Source: Hyphomonadaceae bacterium ML37
GTDB taxonomy: Bacteria; Pseudomonadota; Alphaproteobacteria; Caulobacterales; Maricaulaceae
Assembly: GCA_027627685.1 (NCBI GenBank)
Contig: CP091241.1
Span: 2,388,501-2,452,500, forward strand
DNA length: 64,000 bases
Reading direction: 5' to 3'
Shown here: piece by piece, positions 42,810 through 52,465 of the stretch
How the letters are laid out: every line of letters begins with the position of its first letter
Position numbering within the stretch: position 1 is the first letter of the stretch
The notes under the pieces: generated by a model
Databases searched by the model: none
What the model was told of the DNA's origin: nothing
The model's input: the letters and a program-made list of their open reading frames with translations, nothing else
Program-made: the position numbers and the translations under genes

Positions 42810-43811
42810 ATGCGTCATTTCCTCAGCACCGAAGACTGGTCCCGCGACGAGCTGCAGGCCATGATCGACCGTGCGCGCGTGCTGAAAGACAGCCCCCATG
42901 GCGATGCGCTGAAGGGCAAATCCATCGCGCTGATGTTCTTCAACCCGTCTTTGCGCACGCGCACCTCGTTTGATCTGGGCGCTCGCCAGCTGGGTGGGCA
43001 CGCCATCGTGCTGGACGCGCGCGGCCAGACCTGGCCGGTGGAAATCGGCGACGGCGCGGTGATGGACGGCGACCCGGAAGAGCATGTGCGCGAGGCGGCG
43101 CGGGTCTTGTCGCGCTATGTCGACATGATCGCGATCCGCTGCTTTCCCAAGTTTCAGGACTGGACATCCGAGCGCGAGGACCCGCTGATAACCGCCTATG
43201 CCAAACACGCCACCGTGCCGGTGATCAATATGGAGACCATCGTACATCCCTGTCAGGAACTGGCGCTGATGATGGCGCTGCAGGACCGGATCGGCGATGT
43301 GCGCGGCAAGGACTTCCTGTTGACCTGGGTCCCCCATCCCAAGCCGCTGAACACGGCGGTGGCCAATTCAGCCCTGCTGATCGCGTCGAAATTCGGCATG
43401 AATGTGCGCCTGCTGATCCCGGACGAGGTCTATCGTCTGGACGAGCGATACATGGGCGCGGCGCAGCGCTTCTGCGCTGACGCCGGAACGTCCCTGACTG
43501 TCACCACCGACCCTGAAGCCGCCTATGCCGGCGCCCACGCCGTCTACGCCAAGAGCTGGGGCGCCCTGCCGTTTTATGGCAATTGGGCTGAGGAAGCGCC
43601 GTTCCGCGCCAAGGGCGCCGGCTTCATGATCGACGAGGCCAAGATGGCGCTCACGAAGGGCGGCGTGGTCAGCCACTGCCTGCCCATGCGGCGCAATGTG
43701 AAGATCGCCGACGCGGTGGTGGACAGCCCGGCCTTCCTCGGCATTGAGGAGGCGGAAAACCGCCTGCACGTGCAGAAGGCGCTGATGGAGCGCATGATCG
43801 AGGAGCGATGA
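42810..43811 (+). CDS. argF': N-acetylornithine carbamoyltransferase
   Basis: 333 residues. Carbamoyl-phosphate motif FFNPSLRTRTSF (residues 43-54) and HPCQE. The features that mark acetylornithine rather than ornithine carbamoyltransferase are present: QTWPVEIGDGAVMDGDPEEH, SRYVDMIAIRCFPKF, WVPHPKPLNTAVANSAL and YAKSWGALPFYGNW, all matching the Xanthomonas enzyme. It carbamoylates N-acetylornithine to N-acetylcitrulline. GGAG at 42796-42799 supports the start. First gene of the argF'-argAB-argC operon. The acetylcitrulline deacetylase that this route needs is not recognised in the window. Confidence 0.93.
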   Translation: MRHFLSTEDWSRDELQAMIDRARVLKDSPHGDALKGKSIALMFFNPSLRTRTSFDLGARQLGGHAIVLDARGQTWPVEIGDGAVMDGDPEEHVREAARVLSRYVDMIAIRCFPKFQDWTSEREDPLITAYAKHATVPVINMETIVHPCQELALMMALQDRIGDVRGKDFLLTWVPHPKPLNTAVANSALLIASKFGMNVRLLIPDEVYRLDERYMGAAQRFCADAGTSLTVTTDPEAAYAGAHAVYAKSWGALPFYGNWAEEAPFRAKGAGFMIDEAKMALTKGGVVSHCLPMRRNVKIADAVVDSPAFLGIEEAENRLHVQKALMERMIEER

Positions 43812-43872
43812 GGCGCGCCGTCAGTCTTTGCGCCCCTGTCCTTGTATGCAGTCCAGTCCGGATAATCCGCCC

Positions 43873-45216
43873 ATGACCCGTGAATCCGCCCAAGCTCCCG
43901 CCCAGCCCGCGCCGGTGCGTGCGGCCATCGTGCAGCTTTTGTCGAACATGCGCGACGGCAAGGAGATACGCGAATACCTCACCCGTTTCTCCGCCCTCGA
44001 TCAGGAGCGCTTCGCCGTCATCAAGGTGGGCGGGGCAATCATTGAAGAGGACCTTGATGCGCTGGCCGGCGCGCTGGCCTTCCTGCAGTCGGTGGGGCTG
44101 GCGCCCATCGTGGTGCATGGCGGCGGACCCCAGCTGAACGCCACACTGGAAGCGGCCGGATACCCTGAAGAGCGCGTCGACGGGCTGCGCATCACGCCGC
44201 CGGGCGCCATGGGCGTCGTGCGCGATACGCTGACGGCGGTGAACCTGAAACTCGTGCAGGCCGTGCGCGACCGGGGCGGACGGGCGGCGGCCATTCCGTC
44301 GGGCGTGTTCGAAGCTGAACTGATCGATGAGGCCCGGCTAGGCCGGGTGGGATCACCCACACGCGTGCGCCTGGAGCTGGTCGCGGCGGCGGCGCGCGCT
44401 GGTCAGGCGCCGATCCTGGGCTGCCTGGCTGATACGTCAGATGGCAGGCTGGTGAATGTCAACGCCGACAGCGCGGTGCGGGCCCTGGTGCATGAGCTGC
44501 AGCCCTACAAGATCGTGTTCCTGACCGGGACCGGCGCGCTGCTGGACGCGTCGGGCGCGCAGATTTCGGCCATCAACCTGGCCACCGACCATGATGACCT
44601 GATGGCCGCTGACTGGGTGACGGGCGGCATGCGTCTGAAACTGCAGGAGATCAAGCGCCTGCTCGATGATCTGCCGCTGTCGAGCTCGGTGTCGATCACG
44701 CGGCCTGAAGAGCTCGCCAAGGAGCTGTTCACCCATGCCGGCGCCGGCACGCTGGTGCGCAAGGGCGAGCGCATGCTGGAACTGACCTCGCGCGGCGAGA
44801 TCGACCGCGCGCGCATGGCGCACCTCATCGAAAGCTCCTTCGGGCGCAAGCCGGTGGCGGACTATTTCGACCGGCTGGATTTCGAGCGCGCCTTTGTGAC
44901 CGAGCAATACCGCGCTGCGGCGATCACGGCGCGCCTTGATGATGCGGTCTATCTCGACAAGTTCGCGGTGCTGGACGAGGCGCGCGGCGAGGGGCTGGGC
45001 GGGGCGGTGTGGAAGCGGCTGATCGCCCACGCGCCGCGGCTCTACTGGCGCTCGCGCAGCGATAACCCGGTCAATGAATTCTACTTCTCCACCTGCCATG
45101 GCGCGGTCAAACAGGGGCGCTGGACGGTGTTCTGGCGCGGCGAAAGCGACCTGTCGCGCATTCCGGCCATGGTCGAGCGCATCGCCGCCCTGCCCGCGAC
45201 CCTGGTGGATAAATGA
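43873..45216 (+). CDS. argAB: Bifunctional N-acetylglutamate synthase/kinase
   Basis: 447 residues. An amino-acid kinase domain (about 45-290) with FAVIKVGGAIIEED, VVHGGGPQLNATLEAAG, VNADSAVRALVHELQ and VTGGMRLKLQEIK is fused to a C-terminal GNAT acetyltransferase domain (about 300-440) with YLDKFAVLDEARGEGLGGAVW. This layout is the NAGS/K type characterised from Maricaulis maris and Xanthomonas. It acetylates glutamate and phosphorylates the product, so one chain performs the first two steps of arginine synthesis; arginine feedback is expected. The start at 43873 is best by length, though 43846 is possible. argC overlaps its stop. Confidence 0.93.
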   Translation: MTRESAQAPAQPAPVRAAIVQLLSNMRDGKEIREYLTRFSALDQERFAVIKVGGAIIEEDLDALAGALAFLQSVGLAPIVVHGGGPQLNATLEAAGYPEERVDGLRITPPGAMGVVRDTLTAVNLKLVQAVRDRGGRAAAIPSGVFEAELIDEARLGRVGSPTRVRLELVAAAARAGQAPILGCLADTSDGRLVNVNADSAVRALVHELQPYKIVFLTGTGALLDASGAQISAINLATDHDDLMAADWVTGGMRLKLQEIKRLLDDLPLSSSVSITRPEELAKELFTHAGAGTLVRKGERMLELTSRGEIDRARMAHLIESSFGRKPVADYFDRLDFERAFVTEQYRAAAITARLDDAVYLDKFAVLDEARGEGLGGAVWKRLIAHAPRLYWRSRSDNPVNEFYFSTCHGAVKQGRWTVFWRGESDLSRIPAMVERIAALPATLVDK

Positions 45217-46157
45217 AGACCGTCGGCCTGATCGGCGCGCGCGGCCATACGGGCCGCGAGCTGATCGCGCTGCTGGCGCGGCGCGACGACATGCGCCTGA
45301 GCTTCGCCGTCTCGCGCGCCATGGACGGCACGCCGGTGCGCGAGCTGGCCCCCGAAGCGCCGGCGGACCTGAAGTTCGAGGCGCTGGACCCGGACGCCTG
45401 CGCGGCGCGCGGCGCGGACGCGGTGATCCTGGCCATGCCCAACGGTCAGGCGGCGCCTTATGTGGCGGCGTTCGAAGCCCACGCGCCGGACACGGTGCTG
45501 GTGGATTTGTCGGCCGACTACCGCTTCGATGATGCCTGGACCTATGGCCTGCCGGAGATTTACGGGCGCGGGGCGCTGAGCGGCGCGCGCCGCATTTCCA
45601 ATCCCGGTTGCTACGCCACGGCGGGGCAGCTGTGCGTGGCGCCGGTGCGGCCATGGCTGTCCGGCCCCGCCCATCTGTTTGGCGTGTCAGGCTATTCGGG
45701 CGCCGGGACCACGCCCAGCCGCAAGAATGATCTGGCGGCGCTCAAGGACAATCTCATGCCCTACATGCTCGCGGGCCATGTCCATGAGCGCGAGATGAGC
45801 CGGCATCTGGGACGCGACGTGCGCTTCAGCCCCCATGTGGCCGCCTTTTTCCGGGGCATTGTGGTGACCGCCCAGCTGGAATTTGCGGTCCCGGTGACAG
45901 AGGCCGAGCTGCACGCCGCCTATGCCAGCGCCTATGAGGGCGAGCCGCTGATCCGCGTCACCGACGCCATCCCCGAGATCACCGACGGCGCCAACTTCCC
46001 CGGCGCGGTGCTGGGCGGGCTGACACTGGCCGAAGACGGCAGGCGCGCCGTGATCGTGTGCGCGCTGGACAATCTCCTCAAAGGCGCGGCAGTGCAGGCC
46101 ATGCAGAACCTCGCCCTGGCGCTGGACCTGCCGGAGTTTGAGGGGCTGGGAGTTTAG
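45213..46157 (+). CDS. argC: N-acetyl-gamma-glutamyl-phosphate reductase
   Basis: 314 residues. NADP site VGLIGARGHTGRELIALL, DLSADYRF, the catalytic Cys133 in RRISNPGCYAT, GYSGAGTTPSRKN and HVHEREMSRHLG. It reduces N-acetylglutamyl phosphate to the semialdehyde, the third step of arginine synthesis. The ATG overlaps the preceding stop by four bases, so it is translationally coupled to the synthase/kinase that supplies its substrate. The length is of the shorter (type 2-like) ArgC class. Confidence 0.96.
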   Translation: MKTVGLIGARGHTGRELIALLARRDDMRLSFAVSRAMDGTPVRELAPEAPADLKFEALDPDACAARGADAVILAMPNGQAAPYVAAFEAHAPDTVLVDLSADYRFDDAWTYGLPEIYGRGALSGARRISNPGCYATAGQLCVAPVRPWLSGPAHLFGVSGYSGAGTTPSRKNDLAALKDNLMPYMLAGHVHEREMSRHLGRDVRFSPHVAAFFRGIVVTAQLEFAVPVTEAELHAAYASAYEGEPLIRVTDAIPEITDGANFPGAVLGGLTLAEDGRRAVIVCALDNLLKGAAVQAMQNLALALDLPEFEGLGV

Positions 46158-46272
46158 CGCCCTGCGGCGTGGTGACGCCCTTGTGATCTAGGCTGGTCGA
46201 CGCCAATTGCGCGGCAGCTTATGAGTGGGTCGAGATATTGTTCCCGCTCCACACCATGGAGGCGCAAGACCC

Positions 46273-46680
46273 ATGACCCCCAAGACCCTCACCGACCAGC
46301 TGTCCGTCAGCACACAGATTTCGCCCGAGGATGTTGCGCAGGCGGCCAAGGCGGGCTTCTCTGTCATCATCGCCAACCGCCCTGATCATGAAGATCCGGG
46401 CCAACCGGATGCCGCAACCCTGCAAGCAGCGGCCGAAGCGGCGGGGCTGAGCTTTGTGCATATCCCGGTGACCGGCGGCCAGTTTCCGCCCGACGCGGTG
46501 GCGGCGTTCAAAGAGGCTTCGGCCAAAGGCAAGACGCTGGCCTATTGCCGCTCGGGCACGCGGTGCACGGTATTATGGGCGCTGGGCAAGCCGGAGGGCC
46601 TGAGTGCGGATGAGGTGATTTCCCGCGCCGCCAATGCCGGTTACGACATTTCCGGTCTGCGCACCCATCTCGAAGGCTGA
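46273..46680 (+). CDS. TIGR01244/DUF442 phosphatase-like or sulfurtransferase-like protein
   Basis: 135 residues. A compact dual-specificity-phosphatase fold: LTDQLSVSTQISPEDV, VIIANRPDHEDPGQP, FVHIPVTGGQF and the P-loop YCRSGTRCTVLW with the catalytic Cys and Arg. Family members are fused or linked to beta-lactamase-like persulfide dioxygenases and to sulfur metabolism. A SulP anion transporter starts nine bases downstream, so this is a two-gene unit and a sulfur-related role is likely (inference). Confidence 0.85.
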   Translation: MTPKTLTDQLSVSTQISPEDVAQAAKAGFSVIIANRPDHEDPGQPDAATLQAAAEAAGLSFVHIPVTGGQFPPDAVAAFKEASAKGKTLAYCRSGTRCTVLWALGKPEGLSADEVISRAANAGYDISGLRTHLEG

Positions 46681-46689
46681 GGCGGCGCC

Positions 46690-48432
46690 ATGCGCCTGTC
46701 GCGCTATTTTCCCATTCTTGACTGGGGGCGGCGCTATAAAGGCGAAACGCTGGCCAGCGATCTGACCGCGGCGGTGATCGTCACGATCATGCTGATCCCT
46801 CAATCGCTGGCCTATGCGCTGCTGGCCGGCCTGCCGCCCGAAGCCGGGCTCTATGCCTCCATCGCGCCGCTTGTGGCCTATGCGATCTTCGGCACCAGCC
46901 GGGCGCTGGCCGTGGGGCCGGTGGCGGTGGTGTCGCTGATGACGGCGGCGGCGGTGGGACAGATCGCGGACACCGGCACCATCGGCTACGCCACGGCGGC
47001 GGTGACGCTCGCCTTCCTGTCCGGCGTGATCCTTTTGCTGATGGGCGTGTTCCGCCTGGGTTTCCTGGCCAACTTCCTGTCCCATCCCGTCATCTCCGGC
47101 TTCATCACGGCGTCCGGCGTGATCATCGCCGCGAGCCAGCTGCGTCATATTCTGGGCGTACCGGGCGGCGGTCACACGCTGGTGGAGATCGTGTCGAGTC
47201 TCGCCGGGTCGGTGACGGCGACCAACCCGTACACCCTGGCCGTGGGCGCTGCGTCGCTGGGCTTTTTGCTGTTTGTGCGCTCAGGGCTCAAACCCCTCCT
47301 GATGGCCATGCGCGTGCCCGAAAAGGCTGCCGGCATCGTCACGAAAATTGGCCCGGTGATCGCGGTGGCCGCCTCCATCGGCGCGGTGCTGGCCTTTGAT
47401 CTGGGCGCACGCGGCGTGGCGGTGGTGGGCGAGGTGCCGCAAGGCCTGCCGCCCTTCACCCTGCCGAGCTTCGAGCTGGAACTGGTGCAGCTCCTGCTGG
47501 CCTCGGCCATGCTGATATCGGTGATCGGGTTTGTGGAATCGGTCTCGGTGGCCCAGACGCTGGCGGCCAAGAAGCGCGAGCGCATCGATCCCGATCAGGA
47601 GCTGGTGGCGCTGGGCGCCTCCAACGTCTCGGCTGCGATGAGCGGCGGGTTTCCGGTGACGGGAGGGTTCGCCCGCTCGGTGGTCAATTTCGACGCCGGC
47701 GCGGCGACCCCGGCGGCGGGCGCGTTCACGGCGGTGGGCATATTGCTGGCCGCGGCCTTCCTGACGCCGCTGATCTTTCACCTGCCCATCGCGGTGCTGG
47801 CGGCGACCATCATCGTGGCGGTGCTGTCGCTGGTGGATTTCGGCGCGCTGGGGCGGGCGTTCCGGTATTCCAAGGCCGATTTCGCCGCCATGGCCGCCAC
47901 CATCGCCATCACGCTGGTCATGGGCGTGGAAGCGGGCGTGAGCGTCGGCGTGATCCTGTCGCTCGTCCTCTTCCTCTACCGCACCAGCCGGCCCCATGCG
48001 GCGGTGGTGGGTCAGGTGCCAGGCGGGGAGCATTTCCGCAATGTGGAGCGCCACGCGGTGATCACATCGCCGCTGGTGGTGACACTGCGGGTGGATGAGA
48101 GCCTGTATTTCGCCAATGCCCGCTATCTCGAAGACCGGGTCTATCAGCTCGTCGCCGAAAACCCGGACGCGCGCCACATCATCCTGATGTGCCCGGCGGT
48201 CAATTTCATCGATATGAGCGCGCTGGAAAGCCTGGAGGCCATCAATACGCGCCTGGCCAGCACGGATATCAAGCTGCACCTGTCCGAGGTGAAGGGCCCG
48301 GTGATGGACCGGCTGAAACGCTCGCACTTCCTGGAAACGCTGTCAGGCCAGATCTTCCTGTCGCAGTATGAAGCCTTCGCCGCGCTGGACCCGGAGACGG
48401 CGAAGCGCGCGCTGGCGGGCGAAGCGCGGTAA
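46690..48432 (+). CDS. SulP family inorganic anion transporter with STAS domain
   Basis: 580 residues. An N-terminal membrane domain of 10-14 helices begins with the SulP signature LIPQSLAYALLAGLPPEAGLYAS. It includes GPVAVVSLMTAAAVG and the conserved GGFPVTGGFARSVVNFDAGA. The cytoplasmic STAS domain (about 440-565) has VTLRVDESLYFANARYLED and FIDMSALESLEAIN. It carries sulfate, bicarbonate or a dicarboxylate across the inner membrane; the neighbour suggests sulfate. No carbonic anhydrase gene is near, which argues mildly against bicarbonate. Confidence 0.93.
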   Translation: MRLSRYFPILDWGRRYKGETLASDLTAAVIVTIMLIPQSLAYALLAGLPPEAGLYASIAPLVAYAIFGTSRALAVGPVAVVSLMTAAAVGQIADTGTIGYATAAVTLAFLSGVILLLMGVFRLGFLANFLSHPVISGFITASGVIIAASQLRHILGVPGGGHTLVEIVSSLAGSVTATNPYTLAVGAASLGFLLFVRSGLKPLLMAMRVPEKAAGIVTKIGPVIAVAASIGAVLAFDLGARGVAVVGEVPQGLPPFTLPSFELELVQLLLASAMLISVIGFVESVSVAQTLAAKKRERIDPDQELVALGASNVSAAMSGGFPVTGGFARSVVNFDAGAATPAAGAFTAVGILLAAAFLTPLIFHLPIAVLAATIIVAVLSLVDFGALGRAFRYSKADFAAMAATIAITLVMGVEAGVSVGVILSLVLFLYRTSRPHAAVVGQVPGGEHFRNVERHAVITSPLVVTLRVDESLYFANARYLEDRVYQLVAENPDARHIILMCPAVNFIDMSALESLEAINTRLASTDIKLHLSEVKGPVMDRLKRSHFLETLSGQIFLSQYEAFAALDPETAKRALAGEAR

Positions 48433-48451
48433 ATTCGCCGCACTCACCCGG

Positions 48452-48482
48452 CTCTTGTGTGCCTCATATGCAACACCTACAT
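48452..48482 (+). promoter_or_regulatory. Candidate RpoH (heat-shock) promoter of clpB
   Basis: CTCTTGTG (48452-48459) and CCTACAT (48476-48482) are spaced like the alphaproteobacterial RpoH pattern (CTTGAA, about 17 bases, CCATAT), with two or three mismatches. It is the only such pair in the 134 bases upstream of clpB, a classic heat-shock gene. Confidence 0.4.
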
Positions 48483-48566
48483 GCGCTTTGAACCGGGCGG
48501 ACGGGGCGCTTCAAGCAAGGTCCCGGCCCGCCTGTCTCGCTGACCTTCAGGAGACGGATAGACGCC

Positions 48567-51182
48567 ATGAATATTGAAAAATTCACCGACCGCGCCCGCG
48601 CCGTGCTTCAGGCCGCGCAAGGGCTCGCCATGAAGCGCAAGCACCAGCATTTCGCGCCCGAGCACTTGCTGAAAGCCCTGCTGGATGATGAGGGCGGGCT
48701 GGCGGTGAATCTGATCCGCGCGGCGGGCGGGCGCCCCGACCATGTGGCTGACCTGACCGAGCGCGCGCTGGAGGCCCTGCCGAAAGTGGAGGGCGGCGGC
48801 CAGCTTTACCTGGCGCCGCGCACCGGCGAGGTATTCACCACCGCCGAAGAGGCCGCGCAAAAAGCGGGCGACCAGTTCGTCACCGCCGAGCGCCTGCTCC
48901 AGGCGCTGAGCGTGGTGCAGGGGACCAAGCCGGCGGAGATTTTCAAGCAGGCGGGCGTGACGCCCCAGACGCTCAACACCGCGATCAATGATCTGCGCCA
49001 GGGCCGGACCGCCGACAGCCAATCGGCCGAAGACACCTATGAGGCGCTGAAGAAATACGCCCGCGACCTGACGGCTGCCGCGCGCGCCGGCAAGCTGGAC
49101 CCGGTGATCGGCCGGGACGAGGAGATCCGGCGCGCGGTACAGGTGCTGTCGCGGCGCACCAAGAACAACCCGGTCCTCATCGGCGAACCCGGCGTGGGCA
49201 AGACCGCCATTGCAGAGGGCCTGGCCCTGCGCATCGTCAATGGCGATGTGCCGGAGAGCTTGAAAGACAAGAAGCTGATGGCCCTCGACATGGGCTCGCT
49301 GATCGCCGGCGCGAAATATCGCGGCGAATTCGAGGAGCGGCTGAAAAGCGTGCTGTCGGAGGTGGAATCGGCCGCCGGCGGCATCATCCTGTTCATCGAC
49401 GAGATGCACACGCTGGTGGGCGCGGGCAAGACGGACGGAGCGATGGACGCCTCCAACCTGTTGAAGCCCGCTTTGGCGCGCGGTGAGCTGCACTGCATCG
49501 GCGCCACCACGCTCGATGAATACCGCAAGCACGTGGAAAAAGACGCCGCCCTGGCGCGCCGCTTCCAGCCGGTGTTTGTCGATGAGCCGAGCGTGGAGGA
49601 CACCGTCTCCATCCTGCGCGGGCTGAAGGAGAAGTATGAGGTGCACCACGGCGTGCGCATCGCCGACAGCGCCATTGTGGCCGCCGCGACCCTGTCCAAC
49701 CGCTATATCACCGACCGCTTCCTGCCCGACAAGGCCATCGATCTGATGGACGAGGCGGCGGCGCGCCTGCGCATGCAGGTGGATTCCAAGCCGGAAGCGC
49801 TGGACGAGCTCGACCGGCGCATCATCCAGCTGAAGATCGAGGGCGAGGCCCTCAAGAAGGAAAAGGACGACGCCTCGCGCACGCGGCTCGAAACGCTCAA
49901 GAAGGAGCTGTCGGAGCTGGAGCAGCGCTCCAATGAAATGACGGCCGCCTGGCGCGCCGAGAAGGAAAAGCTCGCTTCGGCCACCGACGTGAAGGAGCAG
50001 CTGGACCGGCTGCGCGCCGAGCTGGCCGACGCCGAACGCCGGGGCGATCTGGCCCGCGCCTCGGAGCTCAAATACGGCCGCATCCCGGAGCTGGAAAAGC
50101 GTCTGCGCGACGCCGAAGCCGCCAGCGCCGCCAATGGCCAGGGCGTGCTGGTCAAGGAAGTGGTGGACGACGAGCAGATCGCCGGCGTGGTCAGCCGCTG
50201 GACCGGCGTGCCGGTGGACAAGATGCTCGAAGGCGAGCGCGAGAAGCTGATGGCGATGGAAGATGGCCTGCGCGCGCGCGTGGTCGGTCAGGACGACGCG
50301 CTGGAAGCGGTGTCCGACGCGGTGCGCCGGTCTCGCGCGGGCCTCAAGGACCCTGCCCGGCCCATCGGCTCCTTCCTGTTCCTGGGCCCCACGGGCGTGG
50401 GCAAGACCGAGCTGACCAAAGCGCTGGCGGAGTTCCTGTTCGACGATGAAAGCGCGGTCACGCGCATGGACATGTCCGAATACATGGAGAAGCACTCGGT
50501 CAGCCGGATGATCGGCGCCCCTCCGGGCTATGTCGGCTATGACGAAGGCGGCGCCCTGACCGAAGCCGTGCGCCGGCGGCCCTATCAGGTGGTGCTGTTT
50601 GACGAGGTGGAGAAAGCCCACCCGGATGTGTTCAACGTGCTCCTTCAGGTGCTCGACGATGGCCGGCTGACCGATGGTCAGGGCCGCACGGTGGATTTCC
50701 GCAACACGATCCTGATCATGACCTCCAATCTCGGCTCCGAATTCCTGCTGTCAGGCGATGTGGAGGCGGCCCGGGACAATGTGATGGGCGCGGTGCGCGC
50801 GGCGTTCCGCCCGGAATTCCTGAACCGGATCGACGAGATCATCCTGTTCCGCCGCCTGGAAGAGCAGCACATGGGCTCCATCGTCGACATCCAGCTCAAA
50901 CGCCTCGAGGCCCTGCTGGCCGACCGGCGCATGACGCTGTCCATGGACGCGGCGGCGCGCGCCTGGCTCGCGCAGAAGGGCTATGACCCGGCCTATGGCG
51001 CGCGCCCGCTGAAGCGCGTGATCCAGAAGGAGTTGCAGGACCCGCTGGCCCGGCTGATCCTGGCCGGCAAGCTCAATGACGGCGACATGATCACCGTCTC
51101 GGCCGAAGCCGGCGCCCTCACCGTCAACGGCCATGCGGTGAGCCGCAATGCGCGGCCGCCAGCGGAGGCGACGATTCAGTAG
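48567..51182 (+). CDS. clpB: ATP-dependent chaperone ClpB
   Basis: 871 residues, full length. The N-terminal Clp repeat domain ([20 protein letters not shown]) is followed by AAA+ domain 1 (Walker A GEPGVGKT at about 206), the coiled-coil middle domain (about 400-530, [20 protein letters not shown]) and AAA+ domain 2 (GPTGVGKT at about 606). The family closing region [22 protein letters not shown] is intact. It threads aggregated proteins together with DnaK. It ends at 51182 with no clear terminator before the folded element at 51306. Confidence 0.98.
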   Translation: MNIEKFTDRARAVLQAAQGLAMKRKHQHFAPEHLLKALLDDEGGLAVNLIRAAGGRPDHVADLTERALEALPKVEGGGQLYLAPRTGEVFTTAEEAAQKAGDQFVTAERLLQALSVVQGTKPAEIFKQAGVTPQTLNTAINDLRQGRTADSQSAEDTYEALKKYARDLTAAARAGKLDPVIGRDEEIRRAVQVLSRRTKNNPVLIGEPGVGKTAIAEGLALRIVNGDVPESLKDKKLMALDMGSLIAGAKYRGEFEERLKSVLSEVESAAGGIILFIDEMHTLVGAGKTDGAMDASNLLKPALARGELHCIGATTLDEYRKHVEKDAALARRFQPVFVDEPSVEDTVSILRGLKEKYEVHHGVRIADSAIVAAATLSNRYITDRFLPDKAIDLMDEAAARLRMQVDSKPEALDELDRRIIQLKIEGEALKKEKDDASRTRLETLKKELSELEQRSNEMTAAWRAEKEKLASATDVKEQLDRLRAELADAERRGDLARASELKYGRIPELEKRLRDAEAASAANGQGVLVKEVVDDEQIAGVVSRWTGVPVDKMLEGEREKLMAMEDGLRARVVGQDDALEAVSDAVRRSRAGLKDPARPIGSFLFLGPTGVGKTELTKALAEFLFDDESAVTRMDMSEYMEKHSVSRMIGAPPGYVGYDEGGALTEAVRRRPYQVVLFDEVEKAHPDVFNVLLQVLDDGRLTDGQGRTVDFRNTILIMTSNLGSEFLLSGDVEAARDNVMGAVRAAFRPEFLNRIDEIILFRRLEEQHMGSIVDIQLKRLEALLADRRMTLSMDAAARAWLAQKGYDPAYGARPLKRVIQKELQDPLARLILAGKLNDGDMITVSAEAGALTVNGHAVSRNARPPAEATIQ

Positions 51183-51552
51183 GGGTGCGGGGCCGGGCAG
51201 CCGGGCGTTACGTGTTTGCGTGGCCCGGCCGTCCGGATACTGATCGTCAACGACCCCATCTCGCCGTCGATCCTTGCTGAGCCATTTTCGCAAGCGTCGC
51301 AAGCTGTCAAGGACGACCGAGCCTTCGCTCGGTCGCCGCACGGCGGCGGCCCGAAGGGCCGTCCTTGACTGCCTGCGATCGCCTTGCGTGATCTTCCAGC
51401 ATGGAACGAAGAGGAAGCCTGACCGCGCTGGAACCCCTGTGCACGGCTCATGCGTCGTCAAGGCTCTTCAAACAAGCGCAAGTTCGGCAAGCAGGCTGTG
51501 ACTTTGTCCCGGGCCGGTCTAACCTTTGGCGACAGACCGCTTCGGAGCCGCC
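51183..51552. other. Gap of 370 bases between clpB and the dienelactone hydrolase gene
   Basis: No supported coding sequence. It contains the folded palindromic element at 51306-51369 and a G/C-rich imperfect hairpin directly after clpB (GGGCCGGGCAGCCGGGC to GCCCGGCC, about 51190-51230). The promoter of the next gene is probably in the last 100 bases. Confidence 0.6.
51306..51369. repeat. REP-like folded palindromic element
   Basis: Outer arms GTCAAGGACG (51306-51315) and CGTCCTTGAC (51360-51369) are perfect 10-bp inverted repeats. Inside them are two perfect hairpins, ACCGAGC-CTTC-GCTCGGT (51316-51333) and CGGCCC-GAA-GGGCCG (51347-51361), with a weaker CGCC/GGCG between. The whole 64 bases can fold as a multi-branch cruciform, like mobile REP/BIME repeats. 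Only one copy was noticed in this window. Confidence 0.6.
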
Positions 51553-52398
51553 ATGACCGCCCAGCCTGCTTTCGCGTCCGATTTCTCGGCGATCCTCCAT
51601 ATGGACGACCGCACGCCGTTCGACACGGTGTTTGATTTCGAGGCCGCAGGCATTGCCCATCCGGTGCTCGCCAGCGGGCACGGGCCGGGCGTGATTTTGA
51701 TGCATGAGCTGCCTGGTTTTGTGAGCGAGTTCTGGCGGCTGGCCCGCTGGATCGAGGCGGCGGGATTTCGCGTCTACGCCCCCGCCTATATGGACCCGGC
51801 CGGCAGCGATCTGGAGGAGGTTCTGGCCCTGCATGGCCGGGTGGGCGGCATGGCGCGCGCCTGCGTCTCCAGAGAGATCCGCCTGTTCGCGCGCGAGGGC
51901 GGCAGTCCGGTATCGGACTGGCTGCGGGCGCTCGCCCGTCAGGCCCATGCCGAGTGCGGCGGGCCGGGCGTGGGCGCGGTGGGGCTGTGCCTGTCGGGCA
52001 ATTTCGCCTGGTCGGTAGCCATTGATCCCAGCGTTCAGGCGGCGGTGGCGGGAGAGCCCGCCGTGCCGTTCAACAATCCCGGCGGCCTGCACCTGAGCGA
52101 CGCCGAGGCGGCGGGCCTGAAAGCGCGCACGGACCTGCCGGTGATGGCGCTGCGCTTTGCCGGCGATCCGTCCTGCAAGGCCGAGCGTTTCACAGCCCTG
52201 ACAGAACTCATCGGACAGGACCGCGCCCTGACCCGCGTCATGCCGGACTCAGCCAAGAACCCGAAGGGCAACCCCTTCCCCCACGCGGTGCTCACAAAGG
52301 ACCTGATCGCGGCGGACGGCCAGCCGACCTTTGAAGCCGCGCGCGAGGTGCTGGGGTATCTCACGGCGAGGCTGCACGCGGGCGAGAGCGCGCAATAA
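51553..52398 (+). CDS. Dienelactone hydrolase family protein
   Basis: 281 residues, cytoplasmic alpha/beta hydrolase. GVILMHELPGFVSEFWRLARWIEAAGFRVYAP is the dienelactone hydrolase N-terminal signature. The nucleophile elbow VGAVGLCLSGNFAW carries a Cys in the family G-x-C-x-x-G position. MALRFAGDPSCKAERF covers the Asp region and NPFPHAVL the His. Family members open lactone rings in aromatic degradation, but many are general esterases. GGAG about nine bases before 51553 supports the start over 51526. Confidence 0.83.
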   Translation: MTAQPAFASDFSAILHMDDRTPFDTVFDFEAAGIAHPVLASGHGPGVILMHELPGFVSEFWRLARWIEAAGFRVYAPAYMDPAGSDLEEVLALHGRVGGMARACVSREIRLFAREGGSPVSDWLRALARQAHAECGGPGVGAVGLCLSGNFAWSVAIDPSVQAAVAGEPAVPFNNPGGLHLSDAEAAGLKARTDLPVMALRFAGDPSCKAERFTALTELIGQDRALTRVMPDSAKNPKGNPFPHAVLTKDLIAADGQPTFEAAREVLGYLTARLHAGESAQ

Positions 52399-52465
52399 CC
52401 TGACTCTAGGCGCCGCACCATCACCGGAGTATCGTCGCGCGACTCGATCAACGGGGGTAACCGCC

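Noticed and set aside
51274..51501. Short open frame across the folded element after clpB
   Set aside because: Its sequence is dictated by the palindromes and it lacks a ribosome site.
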